Shown here: positions 1 to 12,430 of the stretch, in pieces
Layout: each line of letters opens with the position of its first letter
Position numbering within the stretch: position 1 is the first letter of the stretch
NCBI RefSeq assembly: GCF_000247815.1
Contig: NC_021675.1
Span: forward strand, 62,956,468-63,020,467
Direction of reading: 5' to 3'
Length of the DNA stretch: 64,000 bases
From: Ficedula albicollis
Taxonomy: Eukaryota > Chordata > Aves > Passeriformes > Muscicapidae
Made by a program: the position numbers and the translations under genes
The notes under the pieces: generated by a model
Seen by the model: the letters and a program-made list of their open reading frames with translations, nothing else
Told to the model about the DNA's origin: nothing
Databases searched by the model: none

Positions 1-702
1 ACGTGCTTCAACTTGCTTTTTTCTGACAAGTTTTCAACCAACACCCAACTCATCTCTTCCCCCTCTGATTCTGTATCATTTAATTTTCTGCATGAGTTAA
101 AAGCACTTTAGCCCAGATACCATATTCTACTCTTAGTTGCAGTCTGCTCTCTACCTGAAGGAGAAAAGATGCCAGAAACAAGAGCCACAAAAAGCACTGA
201 CCTGCTGACCTTGTCCGACCGACACATGGTTTTTCTGCTGACAGCTTCACCGAATGATTGCTTCCTTTGGGATGCCAGAGCCATTAACAACTTAGGACCC
301 CTCTCCGGCATGGCAGGAGCATTTCTGCACTTCTCCCACCTTTGGGCACTCCCAGGTTGAAAGGCACAGCTGCAGCTGCTGTCTGCTCGACTCACGAAAG
401 GAAAAGAAGCCCTGCCCCAGCTGCCTGTGCATCTGCACTGTGGCCAAAGTGACGCCGAGGCAGTGACTTGTTTCCTTTGTAACTTCCTGTTCCCCCTGTC
501 AGTGGGCAGCGCTGTGTTTGTCAGATTTCCCAGCTTCCCAGAGAGGCTAGAAATCAATTCCCGCCCAGCTCCAACGCCTGGCTCTGCCAGACACCGAGCT
601 AGGAAGCACAGGGGGTTTTCCAGTGCTCACTTTCTTCCTCCTCACCTTTCAATCAAGCACTTTCCTGTGGGAGAAAATGCAAGTTGTCCTTTTTTCTCTC
701 AG
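1..702. other. No recognised gene; flank of candidate exon
   Basis: This stretch is moderately GC-rich unique sequence. Open frames exist on both strands, but none shows a recognisable protein family or codon-use signal. The last 20 bases form a pyrimidine-rich tract ending in CAG at 700-702, which could be the splice acceptor of the candidate exon that follows. No repeat family was recognised. Confidence 0.5.
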
Positions 703-804
703 TGTACTCCAGCTCCCACACTGGCAGAGGCACAGCTCAGAAATGCTGCCTGTGCTCCTGAAGAGCCTCCTTTGCCTCACCTTCTTGCACTGCACCACAG
801 AACT
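703..804 (+). CDS. Candidate exon encoding a signal peptide
   Basis: Seen directly: a pyrimidine run (about 685-699) ends in CAG at 700-702. After 40 nt comes an ATG at 743 with G at -3. The frame then reads a basic-then-hydrophobic segment, MLPVLLKSLLCLTFLHC followed by TTE, and is cut at 804/805 by a near-consensus 5' splice site (CT|GTAAGTA). Splitting there leaves 20 codons plus 2 nt, a phase-2 boundary. Short first coding exons that carry only a signal peptide are typical of secreted cytokines and small receptors in vertebrates, so that class is inferred. I do not recognise the protein, and the partner exons are not visible. An in-frame upstream ATG at 677 would give another hydrophobic start. 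A chance ORF next to a chance GTAAGT remains a real alternative. Confidence 0.3.
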
Positions 805-810
805 GTAAGT

Positions 811-3800
811 ATTTCATCTGTTTTCTCCCCCACAGCTGGAGTTTGTCCTTCCCTCTTCAACCCAAGATAATGAAAATAGCCATTCTGAAATATTATGCAG
901 CATAGACATGCTTTAGAGAAAGTCTTGCTGATACCTTTGATACCACACAAACCACAAAAGACAATAAAACTCAGTTTCAAGAGGCTGACAGTGCACAATT
1001 GTTCACAAGTGTCACCAACATCAGTTGCCATTGTTTTACACTTATTTTCCTCTGAAGCTCTTAAAAGGATTCAAGTGTTTCACTGACTTGTCTAGATTTA
1101 AACAAGATTCCAGGCTCAAAAGTTTGAATGAGACAAAACTAACTAGCAAGTTTCAGAATGATGGACAAAACATATATAAGTATGTCAAGCAAAGTTTACT
1201 TCACATATTTTTGGGGAAACAGAGATGAATAATCTGTAACCCAAAATAGAAGGAAGAAGTCTCCATACAACATCTCTTTTTGTAAATTACCCAACAGTCA
1301 AAGCACAAAGGAAAGTAACATTTCAGATAATGCTCAAGGCTGTATGGGCTAGAAAAACAGCTCTCTCACCATAGGGCATCCATTTGCACTCCTTCCATTG
1401 CCAGGCTCTATAGGAAAGGAAATTGAACCATAAATACCACACACAGCTCTTGTTAGCCAAAAGGATCAGCATATCAGAATACAAGATCCCAGTGCTCTTC
1501 AATAAGGATTAAGACCCAGTTTCTCAGTAGCTTGACAGATTTTTCACACAGAAAATAATTACAGAGGATTCAGCTCAGTGGTTTTTGAATTAAATTCCCT
1601 TGCTTTATTTGCTACAATGTCAGTTATCTATTTAAGGCACACTTCTCTAAATCAATCTTTCCTCCCTGATTCTGGTATCTAAGCATACTCTTCTAAGCCT
1701 GCATTAGCATCTTTGCAAGCTATTTCTCCAACTTAGTAAAAAAACCTAGATTTAGAATGACAGCACTTGAGTATATGTAACACTGGAAAAAACCCTTCAG
1801 TTCCTCTTTCCCTTTTCTGATGTGACACACCTAACTCCTGGTTTTCCCCTCCAAACTCCACAACTTATAGTAGCACACCCTTTGGCTTCAGCACTCTCAT
1901 TAAAGCAAGCCTCCTTTAACCAACAAGTGTTCCCGAGGTACTGCTTTTCCTCTCTAACCCTTCTTATGCTGTCCTCTCTCTTTCTTCATTTTAGTACTCA
2001 GAAATGCTGCAGGATTTTTCATTTCAAGTTCCAAGATCCCATTTCAACTTCTCTGGTGATTTCCAACACTATCAAGATGGTCCCAGACACTTCACACACA
2101 CACAAGCAGGTGTTCCACCAAAAAACAACCAAAATTTAGATATTTCACAGCTTTGGGAGACTGAAAATCCAGTTTAGCTTTCTAGACACATTCACCAGAA
2201 GGATTGTATTTCAAAATTGCAAATAATGAATCTGAAAAGAAATGAAAACTTCATGGATTTGATTGACATATCTGCCTGGGAAGTGAGAGTATTAAATATA
2301 TCCTCCTTCACAAAGCAAATTCTGTTATGCATGGACTTTTGGTTTTCAGATTAATCTTCATTTGTCCCCACAAAATCAGCGGTGAGAAGCAGCCTTGCAC
2401 CAAGGTAGCCTTGGGAGAATTTCACTCCAAAGGAGATACTCAATTTCTTTAATGTTATAAGGTGTCACTCAGCCTTAAAAGAAAGAGCCAAAGCATCTGG
2501 AACCAACACTTGGATTTCATTCCAGCAGGACTGCTGCCTGAGGAAATCAGCCAATCTTCTCTGCCATTGTCAGAGCAGAGACAGCTCCTGCTGGCAGTCA
2601 AAAGCAATCCTATTTATCATTAGTTAATGGGATGTGAGGGCACAAACACATCTGGCAGAAGGCTGTCCTTGCTGGTATAAATTCACTTGTCTCACCACAG
2701 GGCTGTGTCTGCAGCAGGAGCACTTCCTCTTGCTGACAAATTTACAGGAAACTGCAAGAATGGACTGCTAATAAAAGCAGCACGAGAAGAGCACAGCAAC
2801 AGGCAAGGCAGAAAAATTAACAAAGCATTAAAAAATTAAAAGAGCACGAAAAATACTTTATTTCTGCTGCAGCAAGTCAGCTCAGTGGTTAAGTTCCACC
2901 CAGAATAATATAAGGTTTCATACATTATATATTGCCACACAAGTCTACAGTATAATAAGGCATTAAGAAAGTAAGGGATTAGCAGAACATGTCCTAAGTT
3001 TGAGTCAGGAGTCGATTATTAGAAGTCTTATTTTATTAATTCTATCCAACTAGCTTAGTTTCAAGTTTCTAGATGACAGTGGAAACAACCATTGTATTGA
3101 GATAATATATTTGTCAGCTGCATGCTTCACAACAGCAGATTATAGAAGAGCAAGTGTAAATTACTTGCCTGAATCCTTTATCTAATAAGTAAGGCAATCT
3201 TGTGAAAATTCAAATAATTATGGATCAGAATTACTTCTGCTGGGTGAACTGCGTTATCCACAAAAAAGAAAAAGATAAATCAGCAACAAGGAGAAGAAAT
3301 GAGGCCACAACTTCCAAAAATCCTCTTTCAATGTCAAAAGAAATCTTATACTTTAGATTTCAACCATCATCCCTTCTTCCAGCTTACTTCAAAAGCTGTG
3401 AAGAAGTTCTAATAATATTTTTACTTATTTATTACATATACTTAAAATAGGTAGCTGAAGTCTTGATAATATATATTCAATCGAAACCCAAGAGACGTTT
3501 AAAGTCAGAAAGCTTCCAAGTTTCTACTTATACCCCACTGGCTCCTAGGTTCTGAACATCTACAGACATATTGTTGGCTTGGAACTTCAGAAAAAGCCAG
3601 CCAGCACTGGTCTCCAATAAATAAGCCATGCCTCAGAAAATGAGCATATCAATTTAAAAAAAAATTTTCAAACTTTCTGTACTTTTCCTGACTGTTTCAT
3701 CAAACAGTTTGGCACACATCCTAGAAGATGATATCATGATTTTGATTTTGGGATACAGTTAATGTCATGTATTGCTCAAATGCCTGTAAATCAAAGAACA

Positions 3801-3977
3801 GTCACAAAGTATTTGCAGTATATGCATAGCTTCTAAAAGAGCAAATTGGATTGAGCAGCTGGAGGACAAGAACCATCTGCAAACTCCTGATATAAGAACA
3901 TAATTATTTAACAGATTCACTTACTCCAGCCAGCCTTGAAATATAATGCAAGACTTACTTTATATTATTGTATTGTA
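811..3977. other. Unique AT-rich DNA, no gene seen
   Basis: No repeat family, RNA gene or convincing coding frame was seen. Small simple tracts occur, for example a short (CA)n at about 2092-2104 and poly-A around 3656. The open frames are short and have no family resemblance. Confidence 0.5.
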
Positions 3978-4456
3978 GGGCCCCTCACTCCCAGAAAGAC
4001 ATTGGGGGGCTGGAGTGTGTCCAGAGAATGGCAACGGAGCTGGGGAAGGGTCTGGAGCACAAATCCTGTGAGAGCAGCTGAGGAGATGGGGGTGTTTAGC
4101 CTGAAAAAAAGAAAACTTTCTCACAGCCTCCAGTTCCCTTTCAGTAGGTTGTAGCCAGGTTAGGGTCAGCCTCTTCTCTCAGGTACCAAGTAACAGGATG
4201 GGAGGGAACAGCTTCAAGCTGGGCCAGGGGAGATTCAGGTTGGATATTTGGAAAAAATTCTTCACGGAAAGGGTTGTCAAGCACTGGAATGGGCTGCCAA
4301 GAGAAGTGGTGGAGTCACCATCCCTGGAGGGGTTTAAAGAATGTGGATGAGGCACTTGGGGACATGGTTTAGTGCTGAACAGGTGTTGGTGCTAGATTGA
4401 AAGTTAAAACTCAATGATCTTAGAGGTCTTCTCCACCCTAAATGGTTCTATGAAAT
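3978..4456 (+). mobile_element. CR1 LINE fragment, 5'-truncated
   Basis: This is the 3' part of a chicken-repeat-1 (CR1) non-LTR retrotransposon. Recognisable consensus blocks in order include the GTGTCCAGAGAATGGCAACG region, 'cagcttcaagctgggccagg', 'caggttggatatttgga', 'cactggaatgggctgcc', 'tggaggggtttaaa', and a 3' end 'ggttctatga'. CR1 moves by target-primed reverse transcription and is usually 5'-truncated, as here. The copy is diverged, with many substitutions and small indels, and has no intact reading frame, so it is a dead fossil. Confidence 0.93.
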
Positions 4457-7400
4457 AAGGATTGAATTAAGATCAGCACAGCTGCTCCAGCACAATTTCG
4501 AGGTTGGCAATTTTGTCATGGTAACTTTTCAAGTTTAATGGATTTCTACTGAATCAAAAGGCCTTTCAAAACTGTATAGAAGCATTCACCCAGGGAGTTA
4601 ACTGGGTCAAGTCTATGCCAGTCAGATCATACCAGTAACATTTAGTATAAACAACACCTAAAGTATAAGGCAAGTCCCAAAGATAATTTGCTGCCTTTTG
4701 TTTCTTTTTTATATGAATTCAGATACATTACCAACACTCCATTTCCATTTACTATTGAAAATAGATTAACACATTCTTTGTTCTTTTAAATTGTTATTCC
4801 TATACAAGGTCCTCATACAAAAGACAGTAAATGCCACTATGGCTATGATTAACTGCTCTTTCACCAGTGCTTATAGAACAATTTAAAATAGAACATAGAC
4901 AAAAAAAATTATGTAACTAGCAGAAGTACAAACATGATTGCCAAGATGCTATTCCTGCAGACAGCTGCAAAGGGAGTTTCCCCAAATACATATAGATACT
5001 GCAAGGGGAGTTTCCACAAATGATTTATTTCCTTGGCAGAAATTTTCAATTCCAAAAATTTTACTGCTAGACTGGTTTGTGATTAACTACAGACAATTCT
5101 ATTACTAAGGCACTCAAAACTGATAAATTAGGAAGCAGTGCTGAATGCTAAAATAATTTCTGATAAGATGTCAAAACAGCTTTAAGCATATTAGCTAACA
5201 GACCATTGAACTTTAGCAAAAACAACATCTAACTACAGGCTTTTAGAAATGTATAGAAAGGAGTCAAACATCCATTAGTGGTTTTAAAGAATATCTGACA
5301 GGTACATTTAACCAGCAGACATCTTGCCATATGAAGTTAAGTCTATTGTTAGGAAATATTTTTTCTGCTCTCTTAGAATTTTACTTATATTGACTTAAAG
5401 TACATCAAATGTCCGAGGGAAAAAATGAAAAGAGATTTAATTTTTTCTGATGCTAAGGCATTTTGGCAAGATACACAACATCCATAAGCTCATTGTATAC
5501 TGTGCTTGTACAAGACCAACATAACTGAGATCCAATACTACTAAAGAGAGTATTTTTTCTAAAGGAATATGCAAATCAACAATAAAATTACTGAATATAA
5601 GCAATTTTAAAACATTCCTGCTGTTGGATATTAAAACCAACAAAACCACATAAAGCTTATGTTTTGACTCCTTTTGAGTGTCTATCATCAAAAAATATAG
5701 TAAGTTCATAAACCTACTGACCCCAACAACAAACTATTAATTGAATCCTAAAGAAATGCAGCAAGCCCTGATTTAGAGGAAGCTTTGGTCATGTCATCTG
5801 AGAGTCCTTCAAGCCTGTGTTTCCCTCTCCTGGTGATTGCAGGAAACTTATAGCTAAGCAAATAGACCTCTCCAAGCAAATGGCTGCACCAGCACCAAAG
5901 AGGAAGCTCAACTTCTGCTAGACCCTGAAAAAACAAAACAAAACAAAGATTTTCTATTTTTATTTTGCTTGTGTAGAGACTTTGGATATTATTTAAAGAC
6001 ACGGTGTAACTGCAAAGACACAGTCTGTACAGCACAGTAGGTGGTGCCGGGTTTTAAATAATTATGCAGTGAAGCATCTCAGAGTTCGCTGTTCTCAGAC
6101 TCGGAAACTCTGACTATGAACCAGAATATCCAAATAAGCTAATAAGCATGCAAGTGTGATTTATAGAACTAGAAGGCCCAACTGGGTTGCATTGCTAATG
6201 GACTGTCCCCACCTCCAGCAGCTTTGTGCTCAAAGCCTCATGCAAGTAAGTAGGTGCACCAGGAACACGGATTCTTTATTCCAGTTACTGTTCCCTTTTA
6301 AATCACAATATGAACTTCTCCAAGGGATGTGGTAAAGCATAAGTATTTTACCACTCCCACCACACAAAACACTGGATCAAAGGACTGAAAAAGGTAAGGG
6401 CATGGTTTACAGTAACCAGAATTTAAGGCTACTGTGTATTTCGTCACTTAGGTAAATATTATCTTTGGGTTTTATTGGGTTTTTGCTTTGTTTTGTTTTT
6501 TTTTACAAATACCAGAAAGAAGAAACTCTGTAAGCTCATGATTACTTTCTATAAAAGATGAACTAAATTATAAACACCACATCATGTGTAGTTGGGACTT
6601 TAAGTGAAGATTTTAAAATTAAAACAAATGTACACTGCAAAGCTGCTCCAGAAATACAGCAGTAAACAAACAGTTTTGAGCTGCAGGACATGAGAGGGAA
6701 CAAACTCACATCACATAAAAAAACCATAAAAATGTATAATCTCATGCAATGGGATTCTTTCACAAGACAATTTGGATAATGGCCTTTTCTATTATCATTT
6801 ATTCATGGAAATCACTACTTCCTTCAGAAGGATGACTAAAAAGAAAGAAATTAATTCCTACTAAAGCTTGTTTAAATTAACTCCAACAGCAAGGATTAGA
6901 CTGACATTGATTTAAGTCTCCAGAGCTGTAGAACTGCATTCAAAAGAGAGTTCATGCAGGGCTATTTTCAAGCGCAGAAGACATTCATATGCAATACTTC
7001 ATAAGACATGAACAACAACAGTCATATTTTACACCACAAACCAGATTGCCTAATCAAACATATTACTGCCATGGTGCCAGAAGTTTGCAGCAAGGCTTCT
7101 AAATAGGTACAAACCCCCAGCATAATATTATGAAAATAACAAACATATGACAGTAAGATAGACCAAAGACAAGGACCTAAAACATAAATTCTAAATTCTT
7201 ACTTCCATCTGACCTTGATGCAGCTCTTCACAAATCAGTTCCTTTTATGACCTGCCCTGAATGTCAAGACACAACCCTTACAAAGGCATTTATAAGAACA
7301 TAATTTGCTAATTCTGGAGAAAGGACTTCAAAACACTACAGATAATGGGAATGGATGCAATGGTACTGCACACGTGAATCAAAACCTTTCCTAGATCAGT

Positions 7401-9565
7401 GATCATTAATATTTCAGAGCAGGAAAACAAAGGAAAAGCACCAAAATAAAAAAGATGTAATGCATCTTGCTTAGTGCACAGAGACTGAAAAACTAGAAAT
7501 ACAGAAATCCATCTCAGATTCCAATACCTCAGTCTCTGGCACTTGAAAATTACTCCAATAAGCCCCTGAGGTGCAAATTCTTTGGCTGGAACAATATTCT
7601 ATATCTGTGCCAAGTTCTTACACTCTTCTACTCTCCTCAGATCTGACTCCATACAGCTATTCCTATTGTCCCATTAAGTGAGCTAAAAAAAGAGTTTGTA
7701 AGTGGGAACACTGATTTTAAAAGATACTTCCACTTCCCATCAACAATTTAAAAAATTATTACAGACAAAGTTTGAATCTAGCAGGAGCCTGGAATCTTTT
7801 ACATCCACTCTGCAGTCTAGTTAGAGTATTCCCTCTCCTTTTGTAATTTGAAGATGCTTCTGGGTGTCACATTAGCTTATTCTATTGCAGAGAACTTACT
7901 TATTTCCAAATCCTTTCTCAAACATCTTAGAGCACTGCCTATTCTTCCCATTCTCATGGTCACAAAGATAGTCCAAAGGTCATTTTTCTGATCCCTGGCC
8001 TCACTGACTTTTCACCACTGAAACGAACTTTTCTTTATTACAGACTAAAAAGAAACATGCACACACACATAGAAATAAATATATGTACAGTTCTTAAAGA
8101 AATGGTGTATGTTATAAATGTCAGCAGTCCTTTGTCTATTCCTGGCAGGATGAGCTACATTGATACAAAGAATACGTTGCCTTTGTACACCATTCTTTTT
8201 TATAGTTTCCTTGAAAAGCTCTTTCAAAACAGTGCAGCCAGACTCTTTACAGAGGTGACCTGGTTATGACAAGATGAGCTCTTTCTTCACAACCTCCAAA
8301 ATCTTAAATTTATGCACTGCCTGGAACTAACAGTTATTATGTCCAAAGGAGTCTGTATAGCATTCTTTCATTCCAGGTTTTGGTTCTACACAGAATTTAT
8401 ATGGAGCGTGTAACATTTCCAGCAAAAGCTTTTCAAGATTTACAGAATCTCTTCCTGCTGAACACATCCTAGATAGGGCAGTGTATAGCAGGAAGTGTAT
8501 AAGATAAAACATCCTAAATACGAATCACTTCTTCTACACAATCAAGAGCTGAAGCTGGATTTCACTTGCACAAAGGAAATTCAGAAATTTAGGTCAATGG
8601 GATTGGTCCTGTTTCAACCTAAGTAATCAAACCTGACATCTTTGTATTGTAAACAGAACAGTTCATCCAGACTCAAGCCACACATCACAGATGCAGTGAT
8701 TCAGCTGTGGGTTTTACTGTTACCACAAAATAAAAGATCTACAAAAACTGCACTTTACAGGAGGAAAATACTCTTTCTTCACATTTAAAAAATATTTAAT
8801 GCTATTTGTGTTATTTTATTTAGTATATGAAATCATACAGACTGATCCACTTAACATCCTCTAAAAAACTGCACATAATAACGACATCAAAGGGCAGCTG
8901 CACTTTCTTTATCTCTACAGCCATAAAAAAGAACTCTCAGCTTTGAATGTGCACTAAAAAGCATTAAAAGTTCATTACATTCTGTCCAAAATTCTCCTCG
9001 TCTCCGGAAACTATGTGACAATCTTTCATGCATTCTAGTCACTTATTTTTAAATAATAAGCCACTATATCAATGAAATACATTTCCAAGATACCACAGAG
9101 CTAATTTCCAATTTCTCTCAGCCACATCTCCAACAGATCAAAACATAATAAGCCCAACACTTCAAACCACAATTATTCCATTACATAAAAAAATTTTGTC
9201 TACACAATTTTATGAAAAATTTCTAAATTTGGCATCATCACAGAATAGCAAAGATTGATATAATCACAAAATCATCGTGGGTCACATCCATTGCTCCAGT
9301 GCCACTTCCTCTCCTGTGCAGTCTAACCGAAAACCAGCGGTACAATCAAGCACAAAGACTGCACTAGTTACAGTTTAACTGGATGTGGAAAAACAATCCT
9401 TTAGTCAGCAAGGACAGGAGAGTTGTTGAAGAGTTCTTCCTACACACTGTATACCTTGAAATTTTAAAACTCACTTTCTTCACTCCTTTGGAATACTATG
9501 TTGTTTTTTCTTATTACCTTTCATTCCACTTTGCTGGAAATGCAATTAGAAGTCACAAGAAATCT
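4457..9565. other. Unique AT-rich DNA, no gene seen
   Basis: About 5 kb without a recognisable gene, RNA or repeat family. A 17-bp motif (CTGCAA(A/G)GGGAGTTTCC) occurs twice, at 4964 and 4999, as a weak 35-bp-period duplication. Scattered poly-T and poly-A tracts are short. Open frames are low-complexity and AT-driven. Confidence 0.5.
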
Positions 9566-9568
9566 ATT

Positions 9569-9670
9569 CCCCAAGACTGTCCATTCATTTGACATTTTGC
9601 TTGTTCCAAAGAACAATTTCCCCAAGACTGTCCATTCATTTGACATTTTGGTTGTTCTACAGAACAATAT
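9569..9670 (+). repeat. 51-bp tandem duplication
   Basis: Two adjacent copies, starting at 9569 and 9620, share a block from CCCCAAGACTGTCC through CATTTGACATTTTG, then a looser 'ttgttc..a.agaacaat' end. The second copy has a few substitutions, so it is not brand new. It makes a repeated peptide in an otherwise meaningless ORF. Confidence 0.85.
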
Positions 9671-11120
9671 CATCATCCCTTTTCATTCTTATACAAGCTC
9701 CTTATTTTTCTAGGCCATTTTGCATAAATATGCAACATAAACCCATAAGACCATAGGTCACCAGGGTTAAATAGTGAATAGTGGTACAGTTTTTCTTCTT
9801 AATACAGGATTATTAGGAACACATCAGGTTTATACTAGTTTTTTTATGTGGACTAATGCCTGAGTATCAAGCCAAGTTCCTCAAAACCCTAAAATTCCAA
9901 CAATAAGAAATTAAAGAAAAGGAAGTCTGCTCAATGGCATAGCTACAGCTACTAAGGACTGTGGGGAGACAGCTTTCTCACAACTTTTGTTTCTGTAAGA
10001 ATGACACTTCAAACTCCTGGTTCATGTGTCAGGTGTGTTTCTTCGACAAATCTTCTCAATTAGCACATTTAGAGAAAAATTCTGGTAAGACCACGTACTT
10101 CATCTCCTAAAAGCTATAAAAGTTACAGGGCATGAATAACATGTGGCAGGCAAATTACTCAGTATGTTGAGTAGAAAGATAGAAATGGTACAGGCACAGA
10201 AACAAGGATTAATTTGAAGCATCTAATTAATATGTTTCCTGCTATCTAAAACAGAAGAGAACACTCCAGGAAGGAAGGGAATTGTGTAAAGTTGCCAAAT
10301 TAAGCAATTCAATCAAAAAGACTTCTGTTTGCTAGATTTCACAGGAAAAACACTGCAGCAAATCCCTTCTGCTTGTCTTTCTCCCAATAAGCAAAGCCTG
10401 TCAATCAAGTGATCGACACATTCCTTGGAACAAAATCTCCAACTCAGAAGGAGACCCAACTCCCAATTCAATTGCCCAGCAATAATTACCAAGTAATTAT
10501 TAAATACCATGACACTGTTGTAGCCCATTAGAACAGCATTTAGTACATCTTCAGTAATTAACAGATTTGTCACTAAGCCCTTGCCAGCTGCCAACCCGAT
10601 TCTGCTGGGGAGCCAAACCCCTGAGTGCAAGTGCACAGGTGGCATCAGCAGCACTGTGACACCTTCTCTCCCACTGCCATATCCTTCTGCTCCTGGCAGT
10701 GCTCTCATTCCTCTGGGACCAGTGAATGAAGCAGAGGAGCCAACAGCCAGCAGAAAAGGAGGACAAACCCAACTGCTCTCCACTGCAGGAATGGGGATGC
10801 CGTGGAGCTGTGGAGGAACAGCCTGGCAGCAGAGGCACAGCAGGCACTGTGCCAACGTGACAGACAACTTCCAGACCTCACCACTTTGGTATCATCTAGT
10901 ACTGTGTACATCTGGAAACACGGTGGTCCATCTTATCAGCATTGTTTTCATCATTATGAGAAAGCTTATCTGCACCTCAAAGCAAAAGATGTGAGAGTCA
11001 ACACATCCACAAATCCCTCTGACAATGCTTGGCCTCTTCAGACACTTGGATCAGTGGCATTCTGAACTATAACCTTCCTTACAAGAGCTGTGGCATTTGC
11101 CAAGGGACAGAAATAAGGGC
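9671..11120. other. Unique DNA, no gene seen
   Basis: AT-rich until about 10,550, then a more GC-balanced patch to 10,900 with overlapping open frames on both strands. No conserved domain, splice pair or CpG cluster was recognised, so these frames are treated as chance. Confidence 0.45.
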
Positions 11121-11510
11121 TTTTTCTTTCTTTTTCTTTTTTTTTTTTTTTAATTTTTTGGAGGGGGGGAGAAGAAGGCAGGAGACAGATGACTCACTGA
11201 GGCTTTGAGTACTGAAGGAAAAAAGAATTTCACTGTGAGTTCTTCCCAAAACAGCTTCCCACAAATGCAGTAATTCCCTCAATGTGGCTCGAGAATAGTT
11301 TGGCTATCCCAAGTCTTTTCTTTTTTTTTTTTTTTTTTTTTTAATTTTTTGGAGGGGGGGAGAAGAAGGCAGGAGACAGATGACTCACTGAGGCTTTGAG
11401 TACTGAAGGAAAAAAGAATTTCACTGTGAGTTCTTCCCAAAACAGCTTCCCACAAATGCAGTAATTCCCTCAATGTGGCTCGAGAATAGTTTGGCTATCC
11501 CAAGTCTTTT
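11121..11510 (+). repeat. 191-bp poly-T-led tandem duplication
   Basis: Two copies of a 168-bp body (11152-11319 and 11343-11510) appear identical on inspection. Each is preceded by a T tract (11121-11151, interrupted by C; and 11321-11342). The start-to-start offset is 191. The body begins AATTTTTTGGAGGGGGGGAG and ends GGCTATCCCAAGTCTTTT. The absence of differences means a recent duplication, or two alignments of the same DNA kept by an assembler at a homopolymer. No TE family was recognised. The minus-strand frames through it repeat the same peptide. Confidence 0.93.
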
Positions 11511-12059
11511 CTCCTAGTTTAAACATGAAGAGCACATTTAAAATATTCCTCTTTCCCTTCCAAATTTCCCATCCTCCCCCACTGCACAGTCACACAGCAA
11601 GTATTTATCTAGCATAATCCCAACAGTCTGCCATGCTTAATTTACTCCTGAGCAAGAGTACCCACACAAGTTTATGGATGGTGGGAGTGGAATACATTTG
11701 TGCCAGACTATGCATCATCATATTATTTGTTTGGGTTCTCCTAAACCTAGGATGACAAGTCTGTTGTATATTAACCTCATTATTCTTTTTTCAAGGTGAT
11801 TTTCTACTTCCAGCTCTTTAGGAGGAAGAAAACTACTAATCTTGTAGTAAGACTTCTGTGCCTCTCCTGCAATGGGTTTTTTGTCTTCTCAGAAAAACCT
11901 TTCTGGTTAGCATTCTGATGAGTATATTCACCTAGTCTAATGCAAGTCTCCAGTCACATACTGAAGATAAGGAATCTTTCCTAGACACCAAGCAGAGATT
12001 GAGAGGACTGATTGTCTCGTGCCCCTGTATGTGGTACACCCACTTTGACAAGAGAAATT
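11511..12059. other. Unique DNA, no gene seen
   Basis: AT-rich sequence between the duplication and the enhancer-like block. Nothing recognised on either strand. Confidence 0.45.
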
Positions 12060-12430
12060 GTATTTCCCCATGCAATGTTTACAAAAGTCTGTATAAACAA
12101 ATCCCACTTCACTCACTTAAAATGCACAGTGCTTTGGAAACATGCCTACCTGGCATTACAGTGGAGTCTGATTAACTGACTGAAAAATTTACAGTGGAAA
12201 GCTTGAATGTTTAAGCCTGAGTGATTAAAAGCAATTAACAGCTGCAGATGCTCAGCAGCTGTGTGAGTCAGGTCACTTTTTCACCCAACATAGTTCAAAG
12301 TGCCTTATTTTGATTAGTCAAGCTTACAGATCAGTTTTGAATTAGCTAATTATAAGCCTTTCATCTGCCAGTAGGACCTGTAGGCTGATAGTCCATGTTT
12401 ATTTGTGCTAAATTTCTCTTTATATCATTG
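12060..12430. promoter_or_regulatory. Candidate conserved noncoding/enhancer block
   Basis: A dense run of motif-like sequence without simple repeats: TGTTTAC (forkhead type), two CAGCTG E-boxes near 12,240-12,262, TGAGTCA (AP-1 type), AGGTCAC (nuclear-receptor half-site type), and CTAATTATA at 12346-12354 (homeodomain type). The overall texture resembles vertebrate conserved noncoding elements. No alignment could be run, so this is an inference from motif clustering only. Confidence 0.25.

Noticed and set aside
427..870. 147-codon frame overlapping the candidate exon in another frame
   Set aside because: It begins at a non-ATG codon and crosses both the acceptor and donor look-alikes without domain similarity.
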